Of a stretch of 64,000 nucleotides of DNA, positions 7,346 through 13,248 are shown one piece after another. The first letter of the stretch is position 1. Every line of letters begins with the position of its first letter. Source of the DNA: a virus. The stretch covers positions 124,001 through 188,000 of the IMG/VR virus record IMGVR_UViG_3300042515_001753; one strand, given 5' to 3'. A program made the translations under genes and the position numbers. The notes beneath the pieces are model-generated. The model saw only the letters and a program-made list of their open reading frames with translations. It did not search any database and was not told where the DNA came from.

Positions 7346-7411
7346 ACTGCTATTGTAAGGGGTCAGGAGGGGGTCTGGGGGGAACCGTGTGCCAGTTCCC
7401 CAAGTGTCGCA

Positions 7412-7753
7412 CTATACCAGAACCATTCCATTTACAAAGTCACACTCATTAAACACGGGGGAAGATCCTGCCTGCCCGATGAACTTGTGGATGAACCATT
7501 TAAAGTTCTTTTGGAATACACATTCACCCTGAATCCCGTGAACACGAAGAATAGCATTCAGGCGGGATTTGGTGGTAGCAGACTGCCAACCGCCATCAAA
7601 CAGAGTGACGAAATTATCACCAACTTCGGCAATCTTGTTGCCGTGAAGAGTAACAATTGCCACGCCATCTTCGTGAGTGACAGTAGTATTGCCGCTGCTG
7701 AAGTTGCGACCGTTGGTGATGGCAGCGTTCATCATCTTTTCAATCTTCCGCAT
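7412..7753 (-). CDS. Hypothetical protein, 113 aa
   Basis: Begins MRKIEKMMNAAITNGRNFSS; a beta-rich middle (VAIVTLHGNKIAEVGDN) and CVFQKNFKWFIHKF follow. The opening and the W-Q-S-TTKSRLNA stretch recur in small phage proteins of unknown function. Start chosen just after the TATAATTGATTCATACC leader. Confidence 0.65.
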   Translation of the reverse strand: MRKIEKMMNAAITNGRNFSSGNTTVTHEDGVAIVTLHGNKIAEVGDNFVTLFDGGWQSATTKSRLNAILRVHGIQGECVFQKNFKWFIHKFIGQAGSSPVFNECDFVNGMVLV

Positions 7754-7778
7754 TGGTTGGGTTGCGTGGTATGAATCA

Positions 7779-7838
7779 ATTATAAGGGGTCGGAGGGGGC
7801 AGCGGAACCCCCTCTGTGCCACTAGTCAGACTGGCACA
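7779..7838 (-). promoter_or_regulatory. Palindrome/TATAAT cassette
   Basis: TATAAT at 7784-7779. The palindrome at 7815-7838 is perfect in its outer arms (TGTGCCA and TGGCACA) and contains the last codons and stop of the 73-aa gene. Confidence 0.75.
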
Positions 7839-8047
7839 GCAGTTGCAGATTCTAACAAATCTATGGCAAACTCCTCACCATAAATCTCTGTAATCTCATT
7901 CACAATCTGCTCCTCAGTATAGTCTGCATACTCTGAGGTGATTAAATCAAAGAGCATAATCTCCATAGAATCATTATCTAAACCTTCGATAATATGGTTG
8001 GCATAATTATCAATGAATTGTTGAAATTGTGCTTTGTTGAGTGTCAT
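7826..8047 (-). CDS. Hypothetical acidic protein, 73 aa
   Basis: MTLNKAQFQQFIDNYANHII, then DYTEEQIVNEITEIYGEEFA. It is a paralogue of the 63-aa protein at 9428-9619 (shared DYT-EE-I-E-TE pattern). Mostly helical and acidic. The last codons (TAVPV, stop) are part of the palindromic cassette. Confidence 0.65.
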   Translation of the reverse strand: MTLNKAQFQQFIDNYANHIIEGLDNDSMEIMLFDLITSEYADYTEEQIVNEITEIYGEEFAIDLLESATAVPV

Positions 8048-8056
8048 TTTGTTTGA

Positions 8057-8293
8057 TTAGTGAGTGTTAAGAACGTGAACGAAATCCAGAGAACAGACAC
8101 ACCAACCGGCATAATCTGTCACCTCTTCAACTAAAGCATCGGCAACAACTTCATCATCATAACCATCATCAACTTCAACCTCAAAGACATTACCAAGCAC
8201 ATCATCTAGCACTGCTTGTTGTTCTTCGGGGGTGAAGTCTAAGTCATCAAAATCAAAGGAAACTTCAGTAACTTGGAGGGTGAGGGTTGTCAT
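8057..8293 (-). CDS. Hypothetical acidic protein, 78 aa
   Basis: Begins MTTLTLQVTEVSFDFDDLDF and is very acidic in the middle (FEVEVDDGYDDEVVADALVE). Its ATG overlaps the stop of the upstream membrane peptide by ATGA. Highly acidic small phage proteins can mimic DNA, but nothing specific supports that here. Confidence 0.65.
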   Translation of the reverse strand: MTTLTLQVTEVSFDFDDLDFTPEEQQAVLDDVLGNVFEVEVDDGYDDEVVADALVEEVTDYAGWCVCSLDFVHVLNTH

Positions 8294-8415
8294 TTACGCA
8301 GGGGAGAATTGAAGTAGGAACGAAACACCGAAACCACGATGATTGCGGTGCTGATGACACCAATCAAACCCAGATAGGTTACGGCGTCACCAGTGAATGT
8401 CATAATCTCAGGCAT
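8290..8415 (-). CDS. Single-span membrane peptide, 41 aa
   Basis: MPEIMTFTGDAVTYLGLIGV, then ISTAIIVVSVFRSYFNSPLRK: one hydrophobic helix with a positive C-terminal end. Overlaps the next gene by ATGA, which supports it as a translated gene. Confidence 0.55.
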   Translation of the reverse strand: MPEIMTFTGDAVTYLGLIGVISTAIIVVSVFRSYFNSPLRK

Positions 8416-8417
8416 AA

Positions 8418-8564
8418 TCAATAGGTACGAATGGACTTAATTTTGTCATAGAGTTTGGAAATGTCTATGCAAAGAACTTCACTCACTTCCTCATAATCAT
8501 CATGAAACTCAATGAGTGCCAGCAGCGCACGAATCTCATTTTGGTTGAGTTCTAGAACTTCCAT
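8418..8564 (-). CDS. Hypothetical helical protein, 48 aa
   Basis: MEVLELNQNEIRALLALIEF, then HDDYEEVSEVLCIDISKLYD: two probable helices. Lies 2 bases from the membrane peptide gene in one operon. No motif recognised. Confidence 0.55.
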   Translation of the reverse strand: MEVLELNQNEIRALLALIEFHDDYEEVSEVLCIDISKLYDKIKSIRTY

Positions 8565-8568
8565 AGTT

Positions 8569-8697
8569 TTAGTAATCAATGTTAGAGTTTAGGTAGTCAT
8601 TTAGATTGAACTTTTCTTCATCAAGTTCACGAAGTTCGGGCAGGTCAAATATCTCACCGGGAGCATCTTGAATCTCGCTCCAGAGTTCTTCAAACAT
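8569..8697 (-). CDS. Hypothetical acidic peptide, 42 aa
   Basis: MFEELWSEIQDAPGEIFDLP, then ELRELDEEKFNLNDYLNSN: acidic and helical. First gene of the operon that includes the three genes to its left; a TATATT box lies in the leader at about 8722-8732. Confidence 0.5.
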   Translation of the reverse strand: MFEELWSEIQDAPGEIFDLPELRELDEEKFNLNDYLNSNIDY

Positions 8698-8811
8698 CGG
8701 GTTGGTGTCTCAGGTACGAATGTAATATAACAGGGTTTGTGGGGTCTCACAAGGGGGTCTGTGACACTCTACGAACTGGCATAGGAGACCTTGACAAAAC
8801 TAGGATTATAT

Positions 8812-8845
8812 AAAAAAAATGAGGAAGGTCACCACACCCTCCTCA
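8812..8845 (-). terminator. Intrinsic terminator
   Basis: On the minus strand TGAGGA pairs with TCCTCA across an inner GGT/ACC pairing and is followed by eight T residues. A second hairpin (AGAGAGG / CCTCTCT) lies at about 8916-8939 between this and the ArdA-like gene. No gene is seen between 8698 and 8937. Confidence 0.7.
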
Positions 8846-8937
8846 CATACAACACCCATAACCCTATTAATATGATATCACCACAGGAGTAACTTTTGCT
8901 TATAGAGAGGCAAACTCATTCCTCTCTGTATTATACT

Positions 8938-9357
8938 CTAGAACGAAGAACTAAACACATAACCATTCACGAAGTCAAAGTCATATGATAGATTCTGCTG
9001 CCAAGTTGCCTCCCAATCAATTACCAAACCAGAAGGAACATCACCGAGGTCACTATAGAATTCTTCAGCGAAGTCAGCACCATCAGCATAACACCCACGA
9101 TAAGCATCTTCTACGTGCTCAACATACGAAACACTACCTTGATATTCAATAAAGGCATCAACTACATCATAACCAATATTCTCACCAACACGAACATACT
9201 CATCATAATATGCCACGAAGTCATCCTCATTGTGCTCATCAATAAACTTGAGAGCATCATCTAAATCATACTCACCTTCAACACAGTTCTCCTCAATGAA
9301 CTCAACAGTTTCCAGTTTCAGAACTTCTTTGTAGTTGGCAGTCATCGTGATAGTCAT
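8938..9357 (-). CDS. ardA: ArdA-like antirestriction protein
   Basis: 139 aa from MTITMTANYKEVLKLE, chosen after the conserved leader. The C-terminal half (AYRGCYADGADFAEEFYSDL, then VIDWEATWQQNLSYDFDFVN and GYVFSS) follows the ArdA pattern: Y-G-Y-S-E-FAEE, then D-EA---L---F-V-GYVF. ArdA proteins are acidic DNA mimics that block type I restriction enzymes in the cytoplasm. This protein is strongly acidic, as expected. The usual N-terminal ArdA domain is short or diverged, so partial activity or a changed target is possible. Confidence 0.65.
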   Translation of the reverse strand: MTITMTANYKEVLKLETVEFIEENCVEGEYDLDDALKFIDEHNEDDFVAYYDEYVRVGENIGYDVVDAFIEYQGSVSYVEHVEDAYRGCYADGADFAEEFYSDLGDVPSGLVIDWEATWQQNLSYDFDFVNGYVFSSSF

Positions 9358-9419
9358 TTGGTGAATTGCTTGAGTACGAATGTAGAATAACAGGATTGAG
9401 GCAGGAAGTCTAGGGGTCT

Positions 9420-9443
9420 TGTGCCACTTATGCCACTGGCACA
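9420..9443 (-). promoter_or_regulatory. 24-bp palindromic element
   Basis: TGTGCCA, ten bases, TGGCACA with an extra inner palindromic character. It overlaps the last codons of the 63-aa gene and lies upstream of the ArdA-like gene leader, whose -10-like box is TATTCT at about 9385. Confidence 0.7.
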
Positions 9444-9619
9444 TCCTCCAACAGTTCTGGACTGTATTCTGTAACCTCTGTAATCAGTTCTTCATCAGTA
9501 TAATCGGTAAGATTTTCTACCATAGTATCATAAACAAAACGTTCCATAGTTTTGTAATCCATACTCTCAATCATTTGCTGGACGTAATCTTCAACGAGTT
9601 GGTCACGGTCGAATGTCAT
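9428..9619 (-). CDS. Hypothetical acidic protein, 63 aa
   Basis: MTFDRDQLVEDYVQQMIESM, then TDYTDEELITEVTEYSPELL; paralogue of the 73-aa protein at 7826-8047. The final codons (DVPVA, stop) are contributed by the palindrome at 9420-9443. The leader matches that of the ArdA-like gene. Confidence 0.65.
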   Translation of the reverse strand: MTFDRDQLVEDYVQQMIESMDYKTMERFVYDTMVENLTDYTDEELITEVTEYSPELLEDVPVA

Positions 9620-9680
9620 TTGGTGAATTGCTTGAGTACGAATGTAGAATAACAGGTTTTGGGGGATTAATCAACCCCCT

Positions 9681-9704
9681 TGTGACACTTCCTAGACTGT
9701 CACA
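9681..9704 (-). promoter_or_regulatory. 24-bp palindromic element with hairpin
   Basis: TGTGACA, ten bases, TGTCACA, perfect 7-bp arms, covering the last codons and stop of the 70-aa gene. Directly downstream on the minus strand is a hairpin GGGGG / CCCCC (9661-9679). The arms differ from other copies at the same base on both sides (C to A against G to T), so symmetry is kept. Confidence 0.7.
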
Positions 9705-9904
9705 AACATCGTCTTGTCAGGGTTGCGGTAGATGTTATCACCATACCACACTTCCAACTTCAAAGTGTTACCATAGAAGTTGCTCGGGATGCCATAACGA
9801 AGAAACCCTGAAGTTGTCTTGTAGTGACTAGTCAAACGCTGATTATTCATTCCACACTGATCATAACTGCCATCGGCATTCTGTCGGGTGTAGATAATCT
9901 TCAT
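9692..9904 (-). CDS. Hypothetical protein, 70 aa
   Basis: MKIIYTRQNADGSYDQCGMN opening, then GIPSNFYGNTLKLEVWYGDN: beta-rich and polar. Start chosen after the leader TATTCTACATTCATACC. Ends within a palindromic element (VTV, stop). Confidence 0.6.
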   Translation of the reverse strand: MKIIYTRQNADGSYDQCGMNNQRLTSHYKTTSGFLRYGIPSNFYGNTLKLEVWYGDNIYRNPDKTMFVTV

Positions 9905-9953
9905 TTGGATTTGTTTGGTATGAATGTAGAATAACAGGATTGAGGCAGGAAGT

Positions 9954-10139
9954 CTAGGGGTCTTGTGACAGTTCCTCAAGTGGCACAGTATCAATTCTCC
10001 TTGGTGTGTTGGGTGTATACTCTGGATGAGAATTCTCCCATTTGACTAGTTCATTAACCCAATCTTCCTGCCCTAATACATTAACCCAATCTTCCTGCCC
10101 TAATACATTCTTCCAGAAATTATCGTAGTTCATAATCAT
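9954..10139 (-). CDS. Hypothetical protein with tandem 9-residue repeat
   Basis: 61 aa. The unit VLGQEDWVN occurs twice in a row through a 27-bp tandem duplication in the DNA. The C-terminus (LEELSQDP) is written by the cassette palindrome. Start at the ATG that overlaps the upstream stop (ATGA). Function unknown. Confidence 0.6.
   Translation of the reverse strand: MIMNYDNFWKNVLGQEDWVNVLGQEDWVNELVKWENSHPEYTPNTPRRIDTVPLEELSQDP
9964..9987 (-). promoter_or_regulatory. 24-bp palindromic element
   Basis: TGTGACAGTTCCTCAAGTGG then CACA. It encodes the last residues of the 61-aa gene and precedes the leader of the 70-aa gene. Confidence 0.65.
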
Positions 10140-10342
10140 ACCTCTGCCAGCAACAGTTTGTGAATACGGTCTGCTTCTTCTAGAACATCAGGGTCTAAAC
10201 GGTCCCATTCTACCCAATCATATGCAGACCCTGCAGTTTCATATGAACCATCAGATAGCAGCGGAGCATACATTAGGACCCGCTGATTGTTTGCATCCAG
10301 TTTGTAAGTGCAACCGTTGAGTTCGGAAATGACGAAAACCAT
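10136..10342 (-). CDS. Hypothetical protein, 68 aa
   Basis: MVFVISELNGCTYKLDANNQ opening; ends RIHKLLLAEV. Start chosen just after the leader; upstream codons would be promoter. ATGA overlap with the next gene. No motif recognised. Confidence 0.6.
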   Translation of the reverse strand: MVFVISELNGCTYKLDANNQRVLMYAPLLSDGSYETAGSAYDWVEWDRLDPDVLEEADRIHKLLLAEV

Positions 10343-10400
10343 TTGGTGTCTCAGGTATGAATGTAATATATCAGGGATTGTGGAGAACCGCAACCCCCCT

Positions 10401-10424
10401 TGTGCCAGTTCTCAGAGTGTCACA
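10401..10424 (-). promoter_or_regulatory. 24-bp palindromic element
   Basis: TGTGCCAGTTCTCAGAGTGT then CACA. It overlaps the end of the 63-aa gene; a TATATT-type -10 box for the next gene follows at about 10367-10373. Confidence 0.6.
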
Positions 10425-10611
10425 TCACAACTCTGGAAGTATAAGGATTAGTCCTAACTTCCCAACGTTTCGCTGTAGGATACTGACGAAAGATAATCTC
10501 ATCAATCTTCTTCTCTATCCATTTGTTATACTTTTTATAATTGCCAATCTCTTGATTGAGTAGTAGAACATTATACTCTGAATCTTGGACTTGCAGATAC
10601 CAAGTTTGCAT
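10420..10611 (-). CDS. Hypothetical basic protein, 63 aa
   Basis: MQTWYLQVQDSEYNVLLLNQ, then IGNYKKYNKWIEKKIDEIIF and a basic tail. Leader and palindrome like its neighbours. Function unknown. Confidence 0.6.
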   Translation of the reverse strand: MQTWYLQVQDSEYNVLLLNQEIGNYKKYNKWIEKKIDEIIFRQYPTAKRWEVRTNPYTSRVVM

Positions 10612-10689
10612 CGGTGAATTCCTCAGGTATGAATGTAGAATATCAGGGTTTAGGCAGGAAGTCTAGGGGTCTTGTGCCAGTTCGAGAAT

Positions 10690-10940
10690 TGTCACATCAT
10701 TATATCCGGATACTAAAAAATCCTCCTATTCTTGATATCGTTTCAAGAACACGAGATAACTATATTCAGTTCGGTAATCTTCGTTTGTTCGCTATATTCG
10801 GCGCCGTGGGAAACCTATAGTTAAACCCTGTCCGCCTAGATGATATTTAAGGGATACTTAGTTTCTTATATTCTGTCAGATTGACTCTGTATCCCGCAGG
10901 AGAGTTCAAGTGCTGCTCTATGATATAAGAACTCAAGTGA
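10690..10940 (-). ncRNA. Candidate late noncoding RNA, about 250 nt
   Basis: No open frame of note. A late promoter box (10951-10944) points into it. Going down the minus strand it holds GAGTTC/GAACTC (10934-10902), a 7-bp pairing GGGATAC/GTATCCC closing 10895-10851, a possible long-range AACTATA/TATAGTT pairing, and near the end a 7-bp hairpin TTCTTGA/TCAAGAA (10749-10729) followed by GGAGGATTTTTT, like a terminator. It does not match tmRNA, 6S RNA, RNase P or a riboswitch that I know. RNA status is inferred. Confidence 0.4.
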
Positions 10941-10943
10941 TTT

Positions 10944-10951
10944 TATTTATA
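10944..10951 (-). promoter_or_regulatory. T4-type late promoter box
   Basis: Minus strand TATAAATA. Just upstream is the palindromic element TGTGCCAATTAATGAAGTGG plus CACA at 10958-10981, which can fold as a 7-bp hairpin after the stop codon of the 50-aa gene. No start codon follows closely, so the product may be RNA only. Confidence 0.65.
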
Positions 10952-10981
10952 TAAGTTTGTGCCAATTAATGAAGTGGCACA

Positions 10982-11134
10982 TTACACCCACGGTTCGAGT
11001 TCCTTTATGCTAGCATAGACATCTTCGTCACCTTCGAGGTCTAGAAGGTCCTTCCAGTCGGTTGTTTCTATATCTAGGTCATCATAGCACATAATGTCTA
11101 ATGTAACCCGTACAAGGCGCTTCTGGGCAATCAT
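10982..11134 (-). CDS. Hypothetical acidic peptide, 50 aa
   Basis: MIAQKRLVRVTLDIMCYDDL, then DIETTDWKDLLDLEGDEDVY; an acidic second half after a basic start. A promoter TTGCAT, 17 bases, TATAAT lies at 11186-11158, directly upstream. The stop abuts a palindromic element. Confidence 0.6.
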   Translation of the reverse strand: MIAQKRLVRVTLDIMCYDDLDIETTDWKDLLDLEGDEDVYASIKELEPWV

Positions 11135-11157
11135 AGGAGTCTCGTTGTGTGTGTACT

Positions 11158-11186
11158 AGATTATATCATGCATAGTGACGATATGC
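11158..11186 (-). promoter_or_regulatory. Sigma-70-type promoter
   Basis: Minus strand TTGCAT, 17-base spacer, TATAAT. The -10 box directly follows the stop codon of the 46-aa gene, so that gene and the 50-aa gene are organised as successive single units. Confidence 0.6.
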
Positions 11187-11306
11187 AAGTGATTCGTAAT
11201 CATGTGCATCTCGCGCATAATCCTCGTCGAGATCTAGTGTATACCCGTCGAGATCATATGATGCATCGATGGTGTATGTATAGTCGAGATCGTAGTCGTC
11301 GTACAT
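11166..11306 (-). CDS. Acidic repeat-like peptide, 46 aa
   Basis: Reads MYDDYDLDYTYTIDASYDLD then GYTLDLDEDYARDAHDYESL. Asp and Tyr dominate because the palindromic CTCGAC units of this region fall in frame as Leu-Asp. It follows a promoter TTGCAG, 17 bases, TACAAT. It may be a real acidic peptide or a by-product of the operator array; no other copy was seen. Confidence 0.45.
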   Translation of the reverse strand: MYDDYDLDYTYTIDASYDLDGYTLDLDEDYARDAHDYESLAYRHYA

Positions 11307-11340
11307 AGCTCTTCGAGATGTGTATGTGTACTAGATGATT

Positions 11341-11374
11341 GTAGCACATATCTCGACGAGCTGCAAGTGTGTTC
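11341..11374 (-). promoter_or_regulatory. Sigma-70-type promoter with operator in spacer
   Basis: Minus strand TTGCAG, 17 bases, TACAAT; the spacer contains the palindrome at 11351-11360. It would transcribe the 46-aa gene and those beyond. Bound protein would block polymerase directly. Confidence 0.5.
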
Positions 11375-11433
11375 TCGACGAGATTGTTGTATGTATATAT
11401 GCGTTCTCGACTAGATTTTGTGTGCTTATGAGT

Positions 11434-11462
11434 ATTCTAGACTAGATTATGAGATTTGTCAA
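11434..11462 (-). promoter_or_regulatory. Sigma-70-type promoter with operator on -10
   Basis: Minus strand TTGACA, 17-base spacer, TAGAAT. The palindrome TCTAGACTAGA (11436-11446) overlaps the -10 box, and another copy lies just upstream of the -35 box at 11465-11475. Confidence 0.65.
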
Positions 11463-11514
11463 GGTCTCGTCGAGAATTTGTGTGGGTCTCAGAGTATTTT
11501 GGCGGGGGTGGGGC

Positions 11515-11543
11515 TTGACAAACTGCGATTCTTATGCTATACA
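11515..11543 (+). promoter_or_regulatory. Sigma-70-type promoter, plus strand
   Basis: TTGACA at 11515-11520, 17-base spacer, TATACA at 11538-11543. It points at the plus-strand gene starting at 11816 and is divergent from the minus-strand promoter about 50 bases away, with a palindrome between them. The leader RNA would be about 265 nt. Confidence 0.7.
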
Positions 11544-11556
11544 GGTAAAGGTTGCA

Positions 11557-11807
11557 ATAAGAACACACATTTATAAGCATTTAACTCATAAGAACACACA
11601 TTTATAAGTATTTTATCAGCATTTATAAGTATTTTATAAGTATTCTAACACATTTTCCCCAGAATACACCAGTTTTCCACAGGTTTTTCCACAACACTAT
11701 CAGTAATATAAGCAAATCATAACAAAAGAGTACCCTCACAATACTATAGTCGTTCTTTGCAATACTATAATAACATACATACAATACTATAATCGTTCTT
11801 TGCAATA
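11557..11807. repeat. AT-rich direct repeats in leader
   Basis: Two copies of ATAAGAACACACATTTATAA (from about 11557 and 11588), followed by several TTTATAAGTATT units, then two copies of a 27-base segment CAATACTATAATCGTTCTTT + GCAATAC (11739-11765 and 11781-11807, one mismatch). No gene. The repeats could be part of an origin or of leader control for the plus-strand gene. Confidence 0.55.
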
Positions 11808-11815
11808 CACCACAT

Positions 11816-12547
11816 ATGGCACAGGGTATAGTATACGTCATCATCAACAAAGAAACGGGGCACAAGTACCTGAATGCAACCACACTGTCGATGAATAAAG
11901 AATGGCAGAATCACATTCAGGCATCAAACAGAATGTCCACTCAACTTATACACAGAGCATTCCGTCAATATGGACTACACAAGTTCATGATTAAACAGAT
12001 TGATGAATGTGATGAGAAAATACTGGAAGATAAGGTAACTTATTGGTTTGAACAATATAAACCAGAATATAATGATCCTCTACCCAAAAAGAAACCAGAA
12101 CCTATTATTATTGAAGAACCTGTTGTTGTAATAAAAGAAAAGAAATCAACCTGGAGACAAATTAAACCAGAAGAAAGATCAACCGGTAAATGTTTAAGTA
12201 TCAGAGTTCAGGGTACACATATTGAAACAGGTGAAGTTAAGGAATGGGAGAATGCCAGAGCTGCTGCATTAGAAATTACGGGAGATAAAAAAAGAAACAG
12301 TAACGTATTAAATGCCGCAAAGAAAGGTAATACCTACTATGGATACAGATGGAAAGTATTAGACACAAAAACTCATAAACGATCAGTCAAAGGAGTACAT
12401 AAAGTGACTCACGTTGAAGTTCATTATGAAAGCATTAGTGAGGCAATACGACAGATAGGTGATGGTAGTAATGGAAGTGGTTTGTTAAAGAGTCTACGCA
12501 ATCCCAACAAATATACCTACAAAGGTTTCTTATGGTTTTATGAATAA
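11816..12547 (+). CDS. Degenerate GIY-YIG protein with DNA-binding repeats
   Basis: 243 aa. N-terminus GIVYVIINKETGHKYLNATT aligns with GIY-YIG nucleases, but YIG is KYLN, the catalytic arginine position reads NKEWQNH, and the catalytic glutamate before YW is V (DKVTYWFEQY). The middle is a charged linker (PLPKKKPEPIIIEEPVVVIK). The C-terminal half has two NUMOD1-like modules (WENARAAALEITGDKKRNSN and YESISEAIRQIGDGSNGSGL), typical sequence-specific DNA binders. So it likely binds but does not cut DNA. It is the only complete plus-strand gene, with its own promoter beside the palindrome array, which fits a regulator. Confidence 0.6.
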   Translation: MAQGIVYVIINKETGHKYLNATTLSMNKEWQNHIQASNRMSTQLIHRAFRQYGLHKFMIKQIDECDEKILEDKVTYWFEQYKPEYNDPLPKKKPEPIIIEEPVVVIKEKKSTWRQIKPEERSTGKCLSIRVQGTHIETGEVKEWENARAAALEITGDKKRNSNVLNAAKKGNTYYGYRWKVLDTKTHKRSVKGVHKVTHVEVHYESISEAIRQIGDGSNGSGLLKSLRNPNKYTYKGFLWFYE

Positions 12548-12549
12548 TA

Positions 12550-12840
12550 TTACTCCGATCCACCATAAAGTCGTTGCCCCTCATTATACCCTATTTCGAA
12601 TGCAGTTCGCAACCACCTTTTAATATTTCTTGTATCACCACTTTCTTTGGCATAATCAAAGTCATCCCAGAATCGTTCTGAACGAAAGGAATAACCCTCC
12701 ATCTCATCAAACCATTCATCAAAGAGTTTTTTAATCTCAATACGACGATTGTTTTGTTGCTCTAAGTATTCAAGTTTATCTGGTGCAGGTTCTTCACCTA
12801 ACCAATCCTCTAATGTGCCAGAATCAATTGTGTCAGTCAT
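12550..12840 (-). CDS. Hypothetical acidic protein, 96 aa
   Basis: MTDTIDSGTLEDWLGEEPAP opening, then a helical region and a C-terminal RWLRTAFEIGYNEGQRLYGG. The FE-GYN-G pattern recurs in other small proteins of this window. It converges with the plus-strand GIY-YIG gene (2 bases apart) and overlaps the upstream gene by 8 bases. Confidence 0.7.
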   Translation of the reverse strand: MTDTIDSGTLEDWLGEEPAPDKLEYLEQQNNRRIEIKKLFDEWFDEMEGYSFRSERFWDDFDYAKESGDTRNIKRWLRTAFEIGYNEGQRLYGGSE

Positions 12841-13033
12841 CTCTTTTAATGATTTTAAATATTGTTGGAATTACTTCACTTTTTGGTTTATTAAGTTCAG
12901 TAAATCCAGGTCCCCTAACATCTAAGTGCTTACAATATACACTAGTAAATATTTTAGATGTTGCCCAAGGAACACCATTTCCACTACTCATAGAATGATT
13001 AGTGTGTTTCTTTCTTTTCTGTTGATGTTTCAT
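12833..13033 (-). CDS. Small basic protein, 66 aa
   Basis: MKHQQKRKKHTNHSMSSGNG opening, then SVYCKHLDVRGPGFTELNKP and a basic tail. High positive charge suggests nucleic-acid binding. Overlaps both neighbours by a few bases. Confidence 0.6.
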   Translation of the reverse strand: MKHQQKRKKHTNHSMSSGNGVPWATSKIFTSVYCKHLDVRGPGFTELNKPKSEVIPTIFKIIKRDD

Positions 13034-13248
13034 TTGTTACAATCCAAGAAATAAGTGTATCGTGCAGAATTATCAGGAGTATATCGTACCACATCACATC
13101 CTTTATAAGTATCCACCACCTCAAACTTTTGGTCTGGTTCTACTGGTTTTACATCCTCTCCCGGATTTATCAACACTAATAGAGAAAGGAATCCCATACC
13201 AACTATAACACCAAGTAGCACTGCTCTGTAATAATCTTGTCGGTTCAT
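13030..13248 (-). CDS. Membrane-anchored small protein, 72 aa
   Basis: MNRQDYYRAVLLGVIVGMGF starts a transmembrane helix (about residues 8-29), followed by an outside-type domain FEVVDTYKGCDVVRYTPDNS ending YFLDCNK with two cysteines. Start chosen at the ATG near the upstream stop rather than MGGRRM. The cysteine pair could form a disulfide in the periplasm. Confidence 0.6.
   Translation of the reverse strand: MNRQDYYRAVLLGVIVGMGFLSLLVLINPGEDVKPVEPDQKFEVVDTYKGCDVVRYTPDNSARYTYFLDCNK

Larger units (their letters stand above)
11223..11475. repeat. Operator-like palindrome array
   Basis: Nine copies of a TCTCGACGAGA-type palindrome or half-site at about 11223, 11246, 11282, 11311, 11351, 11373, 11405, 11436 and 11465. 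One copy (11373-11383) reads TCTCGACGAGA, and 11465-11475 is TCTCGTCGAGA. Variant copies keep symmetry (TCTAGACTAGA at 11436). Copies fall on or between the boxes of three minus-strand promoters. This is the layout of repressor operators, though a replication-origin iteron array is also possible. Confidence 0.65.

Noticed and set aside
6680-7774. Plus-strand frame of 364 codons
   Set aside because: Opposite to the ligase-like gene and its neighbour, which have clear motifs and promoters. The plus frame spans two minus-strand promoters and shows no domain.
8816-8937. Small gene between the two hairpins
   Set aside because: No frame with start and ribosome binding site; the segment looks like two terminators in series.
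10690-10940. tmRNA or known riboswitch in the late noncoding region
   Set aside because: No tRNA-like end, tag frame or known aptamer consensus could be recognised, so only a generic RNA call is made.
11183-11480. Possible CRISPR array from regularly spaced palindromes
   Set aside because: The repeat unit is only 8-11 bp, spacing varies from 20 to 37 bp, and units overlap promoters and a reading frame. No cas gene is present.
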